From NCBI RefSeq assembly GCF_945859705.1, contig NC_079135.1:111006288-111070287 (forward strand): DNA of 64,000 bases, in the 5' to 3' direction. Below, piece after piece: positions 1 through 12,100 of this stretch. Each line of letters opens with the position of its first letter. The first letter of the stretch is position 1. The translations under genes were made by a program, and so were the position numbers. The DNA comes from Episyrphus balteatus (taxonomy: Eukaryota > Arthropoda > Insecta > Diptera > Syrphidae). The notes beneath the pieces were generated by a model. It saw nothing but the letters and a program-made list of their open reading frames with translations. It was not told the origin of the DNA and ran no database searches.

Positions 1-3000
1 GTCATAATGGGTGCCGATACTGTAACAAATGCAAATTTAAGGCCAATTTTCGATCAACACAAGTAAGTTTTTGGATAATTTGTAAGAAGACTATTTCTTT
101 CCCAAGAAATTAAATTACGTAGTTATTTAGCCCTGCTTTTCATAATGCAACTGAATGGTACATTTTAAAACTTAAATCTAAACCTATTCTAACCGCTATC
201 ATAATTTTCAATTAACTTGGTTCTTATTACTACTACATAGCGCTCTAGTCTTGTTTCTATCACTTTGGGCCCTTGCTCGTATTCTGAGTAACCTGGTCAA
301 GCCTTTACTCGGTTTTTGGCTTTATGCGAAAAGCTTAGCTTAAGAAAACACTATTGGTAAGAGTTATAATACCTTTGATTTCTGTGCTAATGTGCTTGCC
401 AAGCTTAAAGATGAGCTCAAGTAGACAAATTCTTTGAACAGTTCTAAATTTGTACATATCCATAGTCAAGTTCTAACCAAGTCTATGTTGGTTATAGAGC
501 CAATTCTACAAAATATCATTTTTTGCGAAAGTCTACAATCTTTTTTTTCAAAAATTCAAACGTCAATCGTTTTTCCAAAATGGACTTAAAAGGTCACAGT
601 GCAACTTCTTCCCGCATTCATTCATTCCCTCTCCATCTCAAAAAATGGATACGAACCGTTTTTCCACCTAACGTTTAGGATAAATATATTCAAAAAACAA
701 ATTTAGTACTGAAAAATTCAAAGTCCCCAATTTTTTTTCAAAAATTACACTGTGTTGTTCGGTGGACGAGTACTTCACATATACTAAGAATCGTCGTTTG
801 TCCACTCTCACCCTATCTTTAGGAGATAATGTATTTCAAATACAAAATTTCAACAGACCTCAAAATTCCAAATTAAAATGTCTTCCAAGCCAAACGTATA
901 ATTTTCAATAAGTAAATGGTCAAAAAATTACTGATTTAGACTATTCAGCCAATGATAAACCAGCCAATTACAGGAATACAATAGTCACTGTGGTGTATGC
1001 GTAACTTTTGCGTATGTAACAATAAAAAAATTTTGAGGTCGCAGTTCTGGCTTTACGAAGCTAAAGCTATTGTTGTCAAATGGGGTTCTTCTCTTAACAT
1101 TTTTCAATGTACACCTCTACTTATATATGGTTAGTTGTACGGTGTACTGCACAAAGTGATAAACTTAAAAAAAACTTATAATATGTTTACAAACTTACTA
1201 GTATGTGTGTAAGCGGCGGCGCGTTAAAATCAACCCGGACGTCCTCTACAAACTACTAGATCTTACACCGCTGGACACCATTTCAAAACTCAGAATTCCT
1301 ATTTTCCTAACTCTCGTTTTGTGTTCATCATATAGATTAGATTAATTTCTTGAGTGCCAGATTATGTTTAAAAAAAACCTGTTACTAGAGCAACGAGGAC
1401 CTTTGACATGGATTGGTTGAAGATATAGTAGCGTCATTTGCAAGGTAGATGTATTTAAACACGAATAAAAAACAGGTTTTGTTGTTTTATTGTTTCTTTT
1501 TTCCCAGGGGTATTCCATTACAATTCTTTAACACCTCCACCAGTATTTTAAAAGCTATGCCAAATAAACTATACAGAATATCTCTTAAAAATACCAATTT
1601 GTAATTATTTTTTATAGAAAAACATTAAAATACGATAAAGGAGCAGCTGCAACAGTTATCTTCAAAGAAGCCTCATCTGTTTGTCGAACTGGCAATGAAA
1701 TAATGATTGCCATGGATCAACAAAACAATCGACTTCACTACCATCAACGTATAAAAATGAATTCCAAAGAATCACACTTTGGCATTCCATTGGAAATATT
1801 CCTAGCAAACTCTCAAATATCATTGCATCATAACTTAATTGATCCACAAATAGCAATTGGTTCACCAACCATGCTCTCACTATTTAGTGATAATTTTGAT
1901 TTCGAAACTCGAGATGATTTTATCAAAGGTATTCTTATCAACGAAGAGCTCTTGGATTGTCGTATCTATGTCTCAATGCTGCCAAATGAACAATACGCTC
2001 GTAAGGTTAACAATTGGCTGGTATATCAAATTGTTAGCAATGATGTTATCAATCGGTGGGCCTATCCACTTGTACCTGATATGGGCGTATGTTGTTTGTG
2101 GCAGAATTATATATTCCTGAAGAATAACATTTATAAAAGTCCAACGGCCAGCTTGGCTAAAGTTATATTACGAGAAAATGTGGTTGTCCAAGGGAATACT
2201 GTGATTGGAGCTGGATCAGTTTTGCTTTCGAGTGTAGTCGGTTCGAATTGTCGAATTGGAAAAGATTGTAAACTAACTAATGCATTTGTGATGGATAATG
2301 CAGTGATTGAAGATGGATGTGTACTGAGTTTTTGTGTTGTGGGACCTGGAGCCAAAATCGGAGCTAAATCATCAATTATCCTGGGTTCAGTGGTTGGCGA
2401 TGGTTGTGTTATTCCACAAAAGTCGAATATAGAAAAAGTTCTTGTTAAAAAATCTCCTGCGGAAAATGGTAAGTTGTTGTAAGTATTTGTGATGAATTGA
2501 TCCTCCATTCTATACTTACACAGATGAAACAGAAAAAATCGGTGAAAAAGCCTACATCCTCCAAAACGACACAGAAGAACTCTACGCATCCGATTCCGAA
2601 GATGAATTACCAATGGAATCTACAAAAACTGAAATTCCAAAAATGATGAAACTATCACATCTCATAAATGCAGACGAAAGCGATTACAATTCAACAACCA
2701 GTGACGAAGATGATGATTCACACCAAGGCTCTCCAATACCTGATGATGCAAATAGTAATCACCTTGTTGTACCAATAGAAACTATATTCCTGCTAATCAT
2801 AGCGTTGCTCCTTTCTTGCATGCACCTCATCTACAGTATTTTTATCCGAAGTCTTGGACTCTTTGGCACGTGGAATTCAAGTCAAATCCAATCCGGATTT
2901 CTTGATTCTTGAAATCAACTCATCTCGCTATGCCTACAATATGTCTTTAAAGGAAGTAAATTTCAATGTTGTCAAAGCGGTATTCAGTTTAGATCCAATT

Positions 3001-3394
3001 AAAGAGGCAACAACAACAAATGTCTTGAGTGCCATCAATCAGGTATTGAGTCGCTTGGGTATGGTTGTTTCAAATTATATAAAAAGCGATGATTCGATGT
3101 TGGATTGTTTGAAGGCAATTCAGGTATTGTATTCTTAATAAAGATTTTGAATGCTTTTTTTTATATATCTTAAACTTTCAGGAATGCTGTGAAGAACAAC
3201 CAGCTCTGAGAGCCAAGGTTGCCCAGATTATACATTATCTGTATGATAAGGAATTTGTTTCTGAAGAAGCTATTCGCATGTGGCACAATGAGTTGGATGA
3301 TGATTCAGAGTGGTTGAAAGCACCATTGCAGAAACTGATAGAATGGCTAGATCAATCCAGTGAAGGCAGCAGTGAAGAAGAAGACGACGATTGA
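1..3394 (+). CDS. eIF2Bepsilon: Translation initiation factor eIF2B subunit epsilon (3' part)
   Basis: Catalytic subunit of the eIF2B guanine-nucleotide exchange factor, which recycles eIF2-GDP in the cytosol. Exons read from splice sites and frame: <1-62, 1618-2468, 2524-2754, 2837-3123 and 3182-3394; phases agree at every junction. Exon 2 carries the end of the nucleotidyltransferase-like region and the left-handed beta-helix hexapeptide repeats (I/V at regular spacing around VIGAGSVLLSSVVGSNCRIG). Exon 3 is an acidic linker (SDEDDDSHQG). Exons 4-5 hold the C-terminal HEAT-like W2 domain, ending in W and acidic residues (EWLDQSSEGSSEEEDDD), the part that contacts eIF2. The 5' exons lie outside the window. 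A poly(A) signal AATAAA is at 3432. The gene is convergent with the LIN-9 gene, whose stop is 150 bp away. Identification rests on recognising domain order and the W2 tail; I am confident of the family. Confidence 0.9.
63..1617 (+). other. Large intron of eIF2B-epsilon, no recognisable content
   Basis: A 1.55-kb AT-rich intron between GTAAGT (63) and TATAG (1617). I see no coding exon, terminal inverted repeat or tandem array in it. All other introns of the visible part of this gene are 55-82 bp, so it may contain decayed inserted DNA. Confidence 0.6.
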
Positions 3395-3544
3395 ATACTT
3401 TCTTCCTTTCTTCCTAACTTAATGATTCTTTAATAAAAAAAACTGCCTATTTGGGGATAGAAAAAAAAATATGTTTAATTCAATAGAAAATTTGAATATA
3501 CAACAAAAGTAAAATTAAATAGATTTTAGTTAATTAAAGTAAAG

Positions 3545-5422
3545 TTAAACTGGAGTGCTGCGACCAGATTCATCACTCGTCCCTGCAGTGGCCCCTGTCA
3601 AAGTTGCATTGTGCTGCTGCACATTTCTACTCGGTGACATAGCCAATTGACCAATGCCAAGTCGAATATGGTGTAAATGGATTTGAACGTGTTTTTGAAA
3701 CACTTCAACATTATCGCTATCCAATAGACCAGCTTTCACCTCTTCGATACAACCCTCCAGCACTTTGGTTACCTGTGAATTTGATTCACTACTCAAGTGT
3801 GAAGCAACTAACAAAACAGTAGCCAAATTTTTAATCAAACGTAAAACTTGGGCATCTTGAACGGTTCCCTGATTATTGCGAAGCACCGAATCGTCGGCTG
3901 ATTCACGACACTTTTCTCTTAAATAAGATGGTGCCAACATTGCTTGAACTTGTGGGTCACGGGTTAGATCACCAGCAAAACTTTGTATACCATTTAAATA
4001 TTCTTGCATGTCACGATTCATTTTTTCCATTGATATCACAATGCTGGCATATCGACGTTGAAATTCTTCGGAAAGAGTATGCTCTCCGGCGGATGAAGAA
4101 GACGATGCAGCTGCTGCTGCATTTTTAATTTCTGCCTCTGAATTCATGTCTTTCAGTCGATTCAGTTTGGATTTCTTTATAGCAATTGCCCGCTTCAATC
4201 GAACAATGGTCTCTAATAGCTTCACTGGGAAGCCACCGATAGTGTCGCGTTCAATAACTGGATTCTTGAACGGACTGTCATATTGCTGTTGGCCCAACAA
4301 TGGATCACTGCGATTCAAAGAGTTTCGACTTCTTGTGGGTGTGTGTATGAGATTGCCATTTAGATAACGTGGTCGGAAGTCTTGCATGAGGCTGGTCAAC
4401 GGCAACATTTCAAAGAAGTTATCTGATACAATTTCAAAGTCGGGGATTGAGTGTGTGCCTAAGCCGTTGCGATCAAAAGACACCCGATAAGTAGAGCTAA
4501 GCGAGTCGAATGCATCGACGCTGCCACTGAATATGCCATCTTGGGGTACACGCAGACGAGCTGTTACTTTTGTACCCACTGGCAATGGCAGTGGAATCTT
4601 ATCGGGAAGATCGCGAACGAAATTGTTGATGTCACCGGCTTGCTTTCTTGTTTGAAGAAAGCGTATTTTCTGTCTTTTACGTTCGAGTTCACAGCGTTCT
4701 TCATCGAAAAATGCTTGAGAACAGCGACGGGGTTTTCCCATGAGCGATCGCACCTTTTGCCATTCGGGGCGAGTAAGTTGTCTTGTTTTCAGATTTGGAA
4801 ATGATTCGTTTAGACAGATTTGAAAATCGTTCTCACCTTCAAAAAGAGGCTTGTCTACAAATGAGTAGAACCATTCAAATATAACCCATTTGTGGGCTTT
4901 GGGCAACTTAAGCAAATTTCTTAAACGTAAACCAATTTGTTGACCCATTCGCTTGTCGGCTGGTATCAGTGCATTTCGTGATGTTGATGCTGTTGGGGAT
5001 GAAAAGTATTTGCTGGGAGAACGTTTTTCCGGAGGTGTTTGTTGCTTTTCTTCGTAACGTACATAACGTGTACCGCCGATTGTTTTTCTCTTTTTTAAAA
5101 CTTTTGATGGAGTTTTAACTGGTGTACTTGGTTGTTTTTGTGGTATGGTATTTTTGCGAGGTGATTGATTAACACCAAGAGCTTTATTATCATTTACCAG
5201 TTCATCGTCAAAGAAGAGACGATTACGTTTTCGAACGCGAGCGGGCATTCCACGTGCATTTAACATTTGAATTGGTTGTGAGGGTTGAGGTTTTGGAGGT
5301 GGCAAGGTACCGACACGATGCAGACCAAGGGTAGCTGGACTGAAGGCGGGCGGTTCAATGTGCTCATCGTCAGACATTGATGATTTAATTCGTTTGGGTG
5401 AATATTCTTCGTCGTCAGACAT
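3545..5422 (-). CDS. mip130: LIN-9 / Mip130 / Always early family protein
   Basis: Uninterrupted 625-codon frame. LIN-9 proteins are core subunits of the DREAM/Myb-MuvB complex (in flies dREAM with Mip130, or testis tMAC with Aly), which represses or activates cell-cycle and differentiation genes on chromatin. The DIRP domain spans about residues 160-260 (KAHKWVIFEWFYSFVDKPLF, then the LTRPEWQKVRSLMGKPRR block). A tudor-like stretch follows near 280-335 (VGTKVTARLRVPQDGIFSG). The N-terminus is acidic/basic and disordered with several SP/TP sites. The C-terminal half is helical. Length lies between short LIN-9/Aly proteins and longer Mip130 forms, so I cannot decide which fly paralogue it is. 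The start MSDDEEYSPKRIK is the first ATG of the frame. The gene is single-exon as read. Upstream, 96 bp away, lies a TA-flanked transposon (5519-7125), which may sit in its promoter. Confidence 0.88.
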   Translation of the reverse strand: MSDDEEYSPKRIKSSMSDDEHIEPPAFSPATLGLHRVGTLPPPKPQPSQPIQMLNARGMPARVRKRNRLFFDDELVNDNKALGVNQSPRKNTIPQKQPSTPVKTPSKVLKKRKTIGGTRYVRYEEKQQTPPEKRSPSKYFSSPTASTSRNALIPADKRMGQQIGLRLRNLLKLPKAHKWVIFEWFYSFVDKPLFEGENDFQICLNESFPNLKTRQLTRPEWQKVRSLMGKPRRCSQAFFDEERCELERKRQKIRFLQTRKQAGDINNFVRDLPDKIPLPLPVGTKVTARLRVPQDGIFSGSVDAFDSLSSTYRVSFDRNGLGTHSIPDFEIVSDNFFEMLPLTSLMQDFRPRYLNGNLIHTPTRSRNSLNRSDPLLGQQQYDSPFKNPVIERDTIGGFPVKLLETIVRLKRAIAIKKSKLNRLKDMNSEAEIKNAAAAASSSSSAGEHTLSEEFQRRYASIVISMEKMNRDMQEYLNGIQSFAGDLTRDPQVQAMLAPSYLREKCRESADDSVLRNNQGTVQDAQVLRLIKNLATVLLVASHLSSESNSQVTKVLEGCIEEVKAGLLDSDNVEVFQKHVQIHLHHIRLGIGQLAMSPSRNVQQHNATLTGATAGTSDESGRSTPV

Positions 5423-5518
5423 GATGAGTATCTAAAAATAAAATAAATATAACGAATTGAATAAATTTGGGAATGGTAATATAGATATTATATATAAAAA
5501 CTAAGAGAGCTTGTCTTA

Positions 5519-7125
5519 CACTGCGCGTCACTTGAATAGAAACAACAATTTTTCTTTAGAAAATAGCGATTGGCGCTTTGGTGAGGAAACTTAGTAGATT
5601 TTTGGTTTTGCATTTTCAAAAAGGAACTTTTAACAAACAATGTTGTAAAAACAAAAAACCCAAAACAGAAACCGTATGGCTACTAGTTGCGTTTTTGGCA
5701 TTACTTCACAAAAAACAGTGTTTTTTTGCGTCACTTGAATAGAAACAAGCTCTTAAATTAGATAAAAATGATGAAAAATCATGGACAACACTAATTTTAG
5801 TAAAGCAGTATTAAACTTTGACATTATTTGCACATTATAACCAAGTATGGGCTACGAGCTACCATTAGGCACCACAGAAAATGCATAAATAGAATTTAAC
5901 ATTGAAAATGCACTTGTACTGTACACAATCGTGGACCTAATTGGAGAAAGTGATAAAAGTGTTTGGTAAGTTCTTACAAATTAAGAAAATGACATTTTCT
6001 ACAATTTAATGATTGAATAAGTGAAATAAACTTTCGTTTTTATCCGGAATGCATCTGTTTTGTTTCTATTGCGTTGTTTTTTCTGGAACTATCCTAGTGC
6101 AATCTCTAAGACGGTTGTTTTTCCACGTTCATAAAACTTCCCAAGAGCTTCTACCATTATTTCTTTGTAAAAGTTTGCAATTTTTTCGAAGCGTGAAGCT
6201 TCAATTTTCCTATTGCACATCATAAAAACAAAGCGTATTACTATAACACATTTTAGTGCCCTTTATTGGCGATGCGATAAAAGTTATTCTTTCATAAACC
6301 AATGAAATAGGACTAATATTAACGTGGTCCATCTGAGTTGGTATGTTTTCCTTTAAAAAACCACTCTTTACCTCACTTCTTTTCAGTTCGAATGCAACTA
6401 TAAAATACTTAACTTTTTTGTAATCTTGGTAGAACTTAAAATGTTGTTATTTTGCATTTTGAGGCTTTTTTAATGTTGAGCACCTTTTATAACTTCCATG
6501 ATGGAACAAACCAACACATTACCATCGCACTAACACCACGTTTTTGACCGATTTTAGCGGCAAAGTGAAGGAAATTGCAGCTAGTTTTTAAATTATTTTT
6601 TTCTCTGCTCTTGATTTGGGTCTCACCTGCCTTATTTTTTATTCAATCACTAGTTACCCATATTTTAAAAATTATCTCATCCAAATTTGCAAATTTTCCA
6701 ATATCTTTCACGATTTTGCATAGTGCAAGTGCATTTCCTATGTTAGCTGCTATTTACGCATTTTCTGTGGTGCCTATTGGTAGCTCGTAGCCCATAATTG
6801 GTTATAATGTGCAAATAATGTCAAAGTTTAATACTGCTTTACTAAAATTAATGTTGTCCATGATTTTTCATCATTTTTATCTCATTTAAGAGCTTGTTTC
6901 TATTCAAGTGACGCAAAAAAAAACACTGTTTTTTGTGAAGTAATGCCAAAAACGCAACTAGTAGCCATACGGTTTCTGTTTTGGGTTTTTTGTTTTTACA
7001 ACATTGTTTGTTAAAAGTTCCTCTTTGAAAATGCAAAACCAAAAATCTACTAAGTTACCTCACCAAAGCGCCAATCGCTATTTTCTAAAGAAAAAATGTT
7101 GTTTCTATTCAAGTGACGCGCAGTG
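5519..7125. mobile_element. TA-flanked foldback transposon with ~350-bp inverted termini (Tc1/mariner-type)
   Basis: The ends CACTGCGCGTCACTTGAATA (5519) and its reverse complement (ending 7125) are each flanked outside by TA (5517-5518 and 7126-7127), as in Tc1/mariner insertions. The inverted match continues inward for roughly 350-400 bp: 5580-5760 pairs with about 6848-7060, and 5840-5940 with about 6710-6815, with few mismatches. No transposase frame is present; the 71-aa and 64-aa frames inside are fragments of the arms. I read it as a non-autonomous copy about 1.6 kb long. It lies 96 bp upstream of the LIN-9 start codon. Confidence 0.88.
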
Positions 7126-9106
7126 TATGTTGCTTTTTAGAACTTTTCAATAAGAGACAAAAAAAAACATGTTCAGCCCTGTGCCGAAATATACAATGAC
7201 GTGCAAAATTGGTCAAATATTTTGCTTTTGTTGAAATAAATGAAATCGTTTCAGTTTTTTTAACTTTTTATAGTATGCCACAAAACATAGAAATAGAAAT
7301 TGTCAAATAATTGGTGTTTGGAATTGACCAATTTAGCTGGTTTTGGAATTTGGTTGTTGTTTTAGTTAATTTAGCTAGATTTCATTTTTACCACTTTTAA
7401 CAATGTTACGACAAACTGTCAATCAAATTGTGAATAATTTGGAAATTCGGTCATATTTCAGCTTAATACAATTCCAAAGCTAATCACTGTTGAAATGAGG
7501 AGCGTTTTTTTCAAAACTCAACAAATGTTTTTAAAGTTTTTTCGGTTTGTTTCCCATTTGAATACAAAGCCAAATTTTTAAAAAGTAGAAACGTGGAGTT
7601 GTGTTTCTTGCCAAGCTTATCGATAAGATCAACTTTGAAACATGAAAACAGTGCGTTTATTTTCAAAATGATACAAATTCAAACCTACACTTTTTTCTAT
7701 CTAACGTTATATCCTTTTATGCATAATGTATGTACCAATGAATAACTAAAACCAATCAACCCATGTAAAAACTAAAACAATATCATTTCCAACAACAGGC
7801 AAACTATATTGAGGTGGCCAAAAACCTGCAATTTTGTTTAGTTTTGCAAAACCATTTTTTATCGTGTGTGATTGTTTTCTCAACATAATATGAATGAAAA
7901 CAATGTATTAAAGATGATTTTATTGACCAATTTCCAACCGAAACTAATAAAAAAGAAAACTGTAATTAAAAAAACATGATTCGCGAACTGGTGTTTACAG
8001 CAATTAACAGATCATTTTGTTTTAATTATGTATTCAAATAATAATATTCTGATTTATTATTCTAAACACTTATCAGATTCATAAACAAATGTCGCACATT
8101 TTTGTTTAATTTTAGATTGTTTCTTTTATATCCAAACAAAATATTCTTTAAGATATTATTTTAAATTAAATACAATCAACAGACTAACTAAATCCAGCTG
8201 AATCAATACGTTTTGGAAGCTTCAAATATATGTATATACAAAAGTACGAGTATAATACAAAGTTCACTAACAATTTATTGACTATTTTTAAATGAAAAAA
8301 ATCAAAACGTGATAGGTCTCATCTCCGTTTTATGCTATCTATCCCCTAATGACATTTCCCCCTGGACACTTCATATAGATAAAGCAGTCACTTGAGTTCC
8401 AATCTGAAGATAGTTATCTTTTGTTTGTAGCCTTTAAAAAGTCTCTATGGTTTGAAGCAAGCAGTGTTTTATTTTTAATCATCCAATAAAAGAGGATTTA
8501 CCTTGAAATGATATTCACTGGAGCAAATTAGTTCGATGTTTATTTACATATTTTGCAGTTGTTAAATATTTCTACTATGAAAAACTTACCGTGGAACTCA
8601 TTTTGAGAACAAATCTCTACAGCCATCAACCATTTCTTATAAAACACCCAAAGAGAAAAGAACTGGGTTTTATAGCATCCAAACAAAAAAAAAACTTTAA
8701 AACTTAACATCAGACACCAATACAATTCAATAAAACCCTCAATTTGATCAATATTTAATACTTTTATTTGGTATAATTATATTGAAAATAATAAAGCAAA
8801 ATACAATTTTAACAAAGTTATTAAAGATAGATTGCCATTAGTTAGTTAGATACATACATATATATTTTGCAGTTGTTGTTGTTGAAATTTTTCGATAGAT
8901 AGATAAACACGTAAAACATTAACATTTTATTATATATAATTATTGTGGAGAATAACAATTATTGTTTCAATATAAATAAAAAAGAAAAAACATTAAAAAA
9001 TATTCATTTTCAATCATATTCAAATACTAATACTATAAGGAATGAAATAAACAAATAATTAAAAAAAAAACAAAACAAGAAAAAAGTAGATACAATTTTG
9101 ATTTTT
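7126..9106. other. Intergenic / Rbcn-3B 3' UTR region
   Basis: AT-rich DNA between the foldback element and the Rbcn-3B stop. The part next to 9107 is probably that gene's 3' UTR, since several AATAAA signals occur on the minus strand (for example near 8926 and 8762). I see no supported coding frame or RNA gene. Confidence 0.5.
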
Positions 9107-12100
9107 TTAGACATTAAATCTGGTTTCTGAACCATCAGCCAACATCAGACTAACTGTTCGATTATTTATCCAATACAATTTAGCCAAACGCATTGGATTC
9201 AAACGCACAACATCAGGAATGGGTGCAGTCGAATAACCTTTTGTGCATCGAGTCTGTGACTGTCCAAGACCAAACATTCCGGTGCTAGTCTGCCAGAAAG
9301 ATAGACGATTTTCGCTGCACGAATAGCTGACCAAGTATTTGCCGTCGGGACTAAAGGCCAAAGCAGTTATTTGATGCGTATGAGCTGGAATCATTTGACA
9401 TTTATTTTGACGCAACTCATAGATTGCAAGATGCCCATTGCTGGCTCCGACCGATATACGACGACTCTGTGGGCAGTGTGAAATTTGATTAAATTTGCAA
9501 ATGCTTGGGAATACTTCGTTGAGGCCACGGTTCTTCAGCTCGTTGACATCCACACAATGCAAAGTAATATCCATCACTTCAACTAGGAGACTAGCAATCT
9601 CGCTCTGCATTTTGTCAATCAGCATTTCGACACATTGAAGAATCTCACCCTTGGCCTTGTACAACACCGACTGAGTCAGTGGGACATTGATTGTTTGTGC
9701 ATTTTGCTGCATTGTATTGTAGCGAGCCACTTCACGAGCCATTGTTGTTATGAATGCTGCTGGTCGGGCTGTTGCTATCAAGCGAAGAGCATGCCTGGCT
9801 GTGCGACAGGCATCTGCCTGTGGAGTCAGAGGCAGTTTGTAATTCAAATTTGGCACCAATTTACCAGCATCGCATGATATCTCCAGCAAACCCAACAGGA
9901 CTTTGCTAACATCAAGATAAGGTTCCCACACTGTGAAGCCGCGTCCGAGAAGATCAATAGCTGCCCGACGCAATGGCGTATATTGGGGCAATTTAGCCGA
10001 TGGTGGTGCATATAGCAAATGTGCCAATGCCATCGATGTTAGACGTGCTAGATTATTTGCTATTCCAAATCCTTCCACGACAGAACTCTTTCGACGCTCA
10101 CCGGTTGCTGATTTACCAGGACCTGACTTGGGGCTATCTTGCGAAATATCTTGACCAAATTCAGCTCCAATAACACCCAATAGAATAACTGCAGTATTTT
10201 GCTTACGCTTCAGTTCTGCCAAACTTGCCGGTTTTCTAATTATCTCCTCCTCTTCTTCCTCGTAGTCTTCATCTTGAGGTTCTGTAGATTGCATTGCAGC
10301 ACCTGTATTCGCCCCAGGTGCACCAGCTGCTCCACCACCAGCATTTGCTGCCGACATTAGTGGTTGCTGTTGTACAATCGGTTCAGAATGTGTGTACAGT
10401 GGCAAATATTGGGCCCAATTTTCAACCAATTGCTTGCGACCCTTTTTACCCATACGTGTCAATTCACCCAACAGAATCTGTTGAGCTGCTTCTCGTATCT
10501 CAATACAATGATGCTGCCAACGTTTAGCCATTGCCTCGACTTGAGGTCGTTTGAAATTCTTCGGCTCAAGAGCGTCTATCTTGTCGGGTAATAAGAAACA
10601 ATGATGAGTTGAAAGGAGGCTCCAGCCCTGCTTAATTTGAGTCATATGAGTGTTTATGATTTCTTCACGTTCCTCGTCATTGGACCAAACTGAATCGGCA
10701 CGAGTAGCCAAACGTTGTAATTTCTTGCTCTTTTCACTCTCCGGCAGGAATGAAGCCGAACGCATTGACATAAGTGTATTGGACATTGCCACCAAAGCCA
10801 GTATGTGATTCGATGTAAGAGTTGTACTTAGCTGCCAATGAAGGCGAGATGTGAAAATGTGTGTAAGTTTCTGTTGACGAGCCAATTCTGGTGGAATACC
10901 TTGGAATTTTTTCAACTCTGCAGCCGGAATCATCAACATGTCGTCGGATATTTGGAAATTATTCTGCCAAGTTGGCAGCAACAAAGACATATAACCAGCC
11001 TTGGATAGTACTCCAAACGATATCGGCACCATTGGTCGGAGTAGACCCAATTGAGACTCGCATACTTTGTCTAAATGCGGATCAAGTCCCCATGAGTGCA
11101 ACAATGACAATAGCAATTGTGCCACTTCCATAACATGTGTTGCCTCCATTTTGGAAACAATTTTGCGACTATTCTCTTCCGTTTTATCATCACTAACTTC
11201 AACGACTTTATGAAGACTCTCTACTTTGGCCTGAACTTTTTTCTCAATATTCTCGGCACCTTCTTTAACTTTCTGCAAGAAACCATGCTTATCTTTGTCC
11301 TTGAGAATCTTTTCCATATCACCAGCTTTGTTTTTGACTTTTCCAAAGAAGTCTGAAATCTTCTTGGATGCATCCAATTGAGCTGATTGAGCTCCTTGTG
11401 CAGCAAAAGCCAAACCCAATTCAGCCAAAGCTTCTGGACTCAATGTTGCATATTCCTCGCTGTGCAATTCAAATATCAATCCCTCAATATCAAAGAATAA
11501 AATATGACTTTCAGCATCTTTTGGGTTGGTTCGCAATCCCTGAATTATAAGTGGACTACTACGATGCTTCATTAGGAATGAATTCTCTCCATGATGACTG
11601 GAATGCAATTGCTGCAACTGATGAATTCCTCGTTGAGTTGCATGCCGAATAGCATTGAGATTACGAGACTTTAGCCCTCGGAAGAAATGCACAGCTGGAT
11701 TAGCTAAGCCCATCTCGGATGTTGATCCCGATTGTGTTTCTTCAGAATTTGCTTGCTCATCACATGCCATTAAAACTTCTTCAGCCAACATTCCATGGAG
11801 AACACGATCTAAATGTCCAGTTTCCATTTGCCATACATACACTGTTCCATCTGAACAACCAACTATCAGAAAGTCATCTAATGGCCTCCATTTTATAGTC
11901 ACTACGGGGAACAAATGACGACTAGCCAATGTGATACATTTACGCTCCTGCAAACTCAACAAAGTCACCGAATGATCAGAGGCCACAGAGCAAATACACT
12001 TTTGTATTCTAGCACTGCAATTATCTGGTGGAACCAACAATTGGGTTATCTCTCCCGCATGCACACAGAACCGATGCAAAAGATTTCCACTATACAGATC

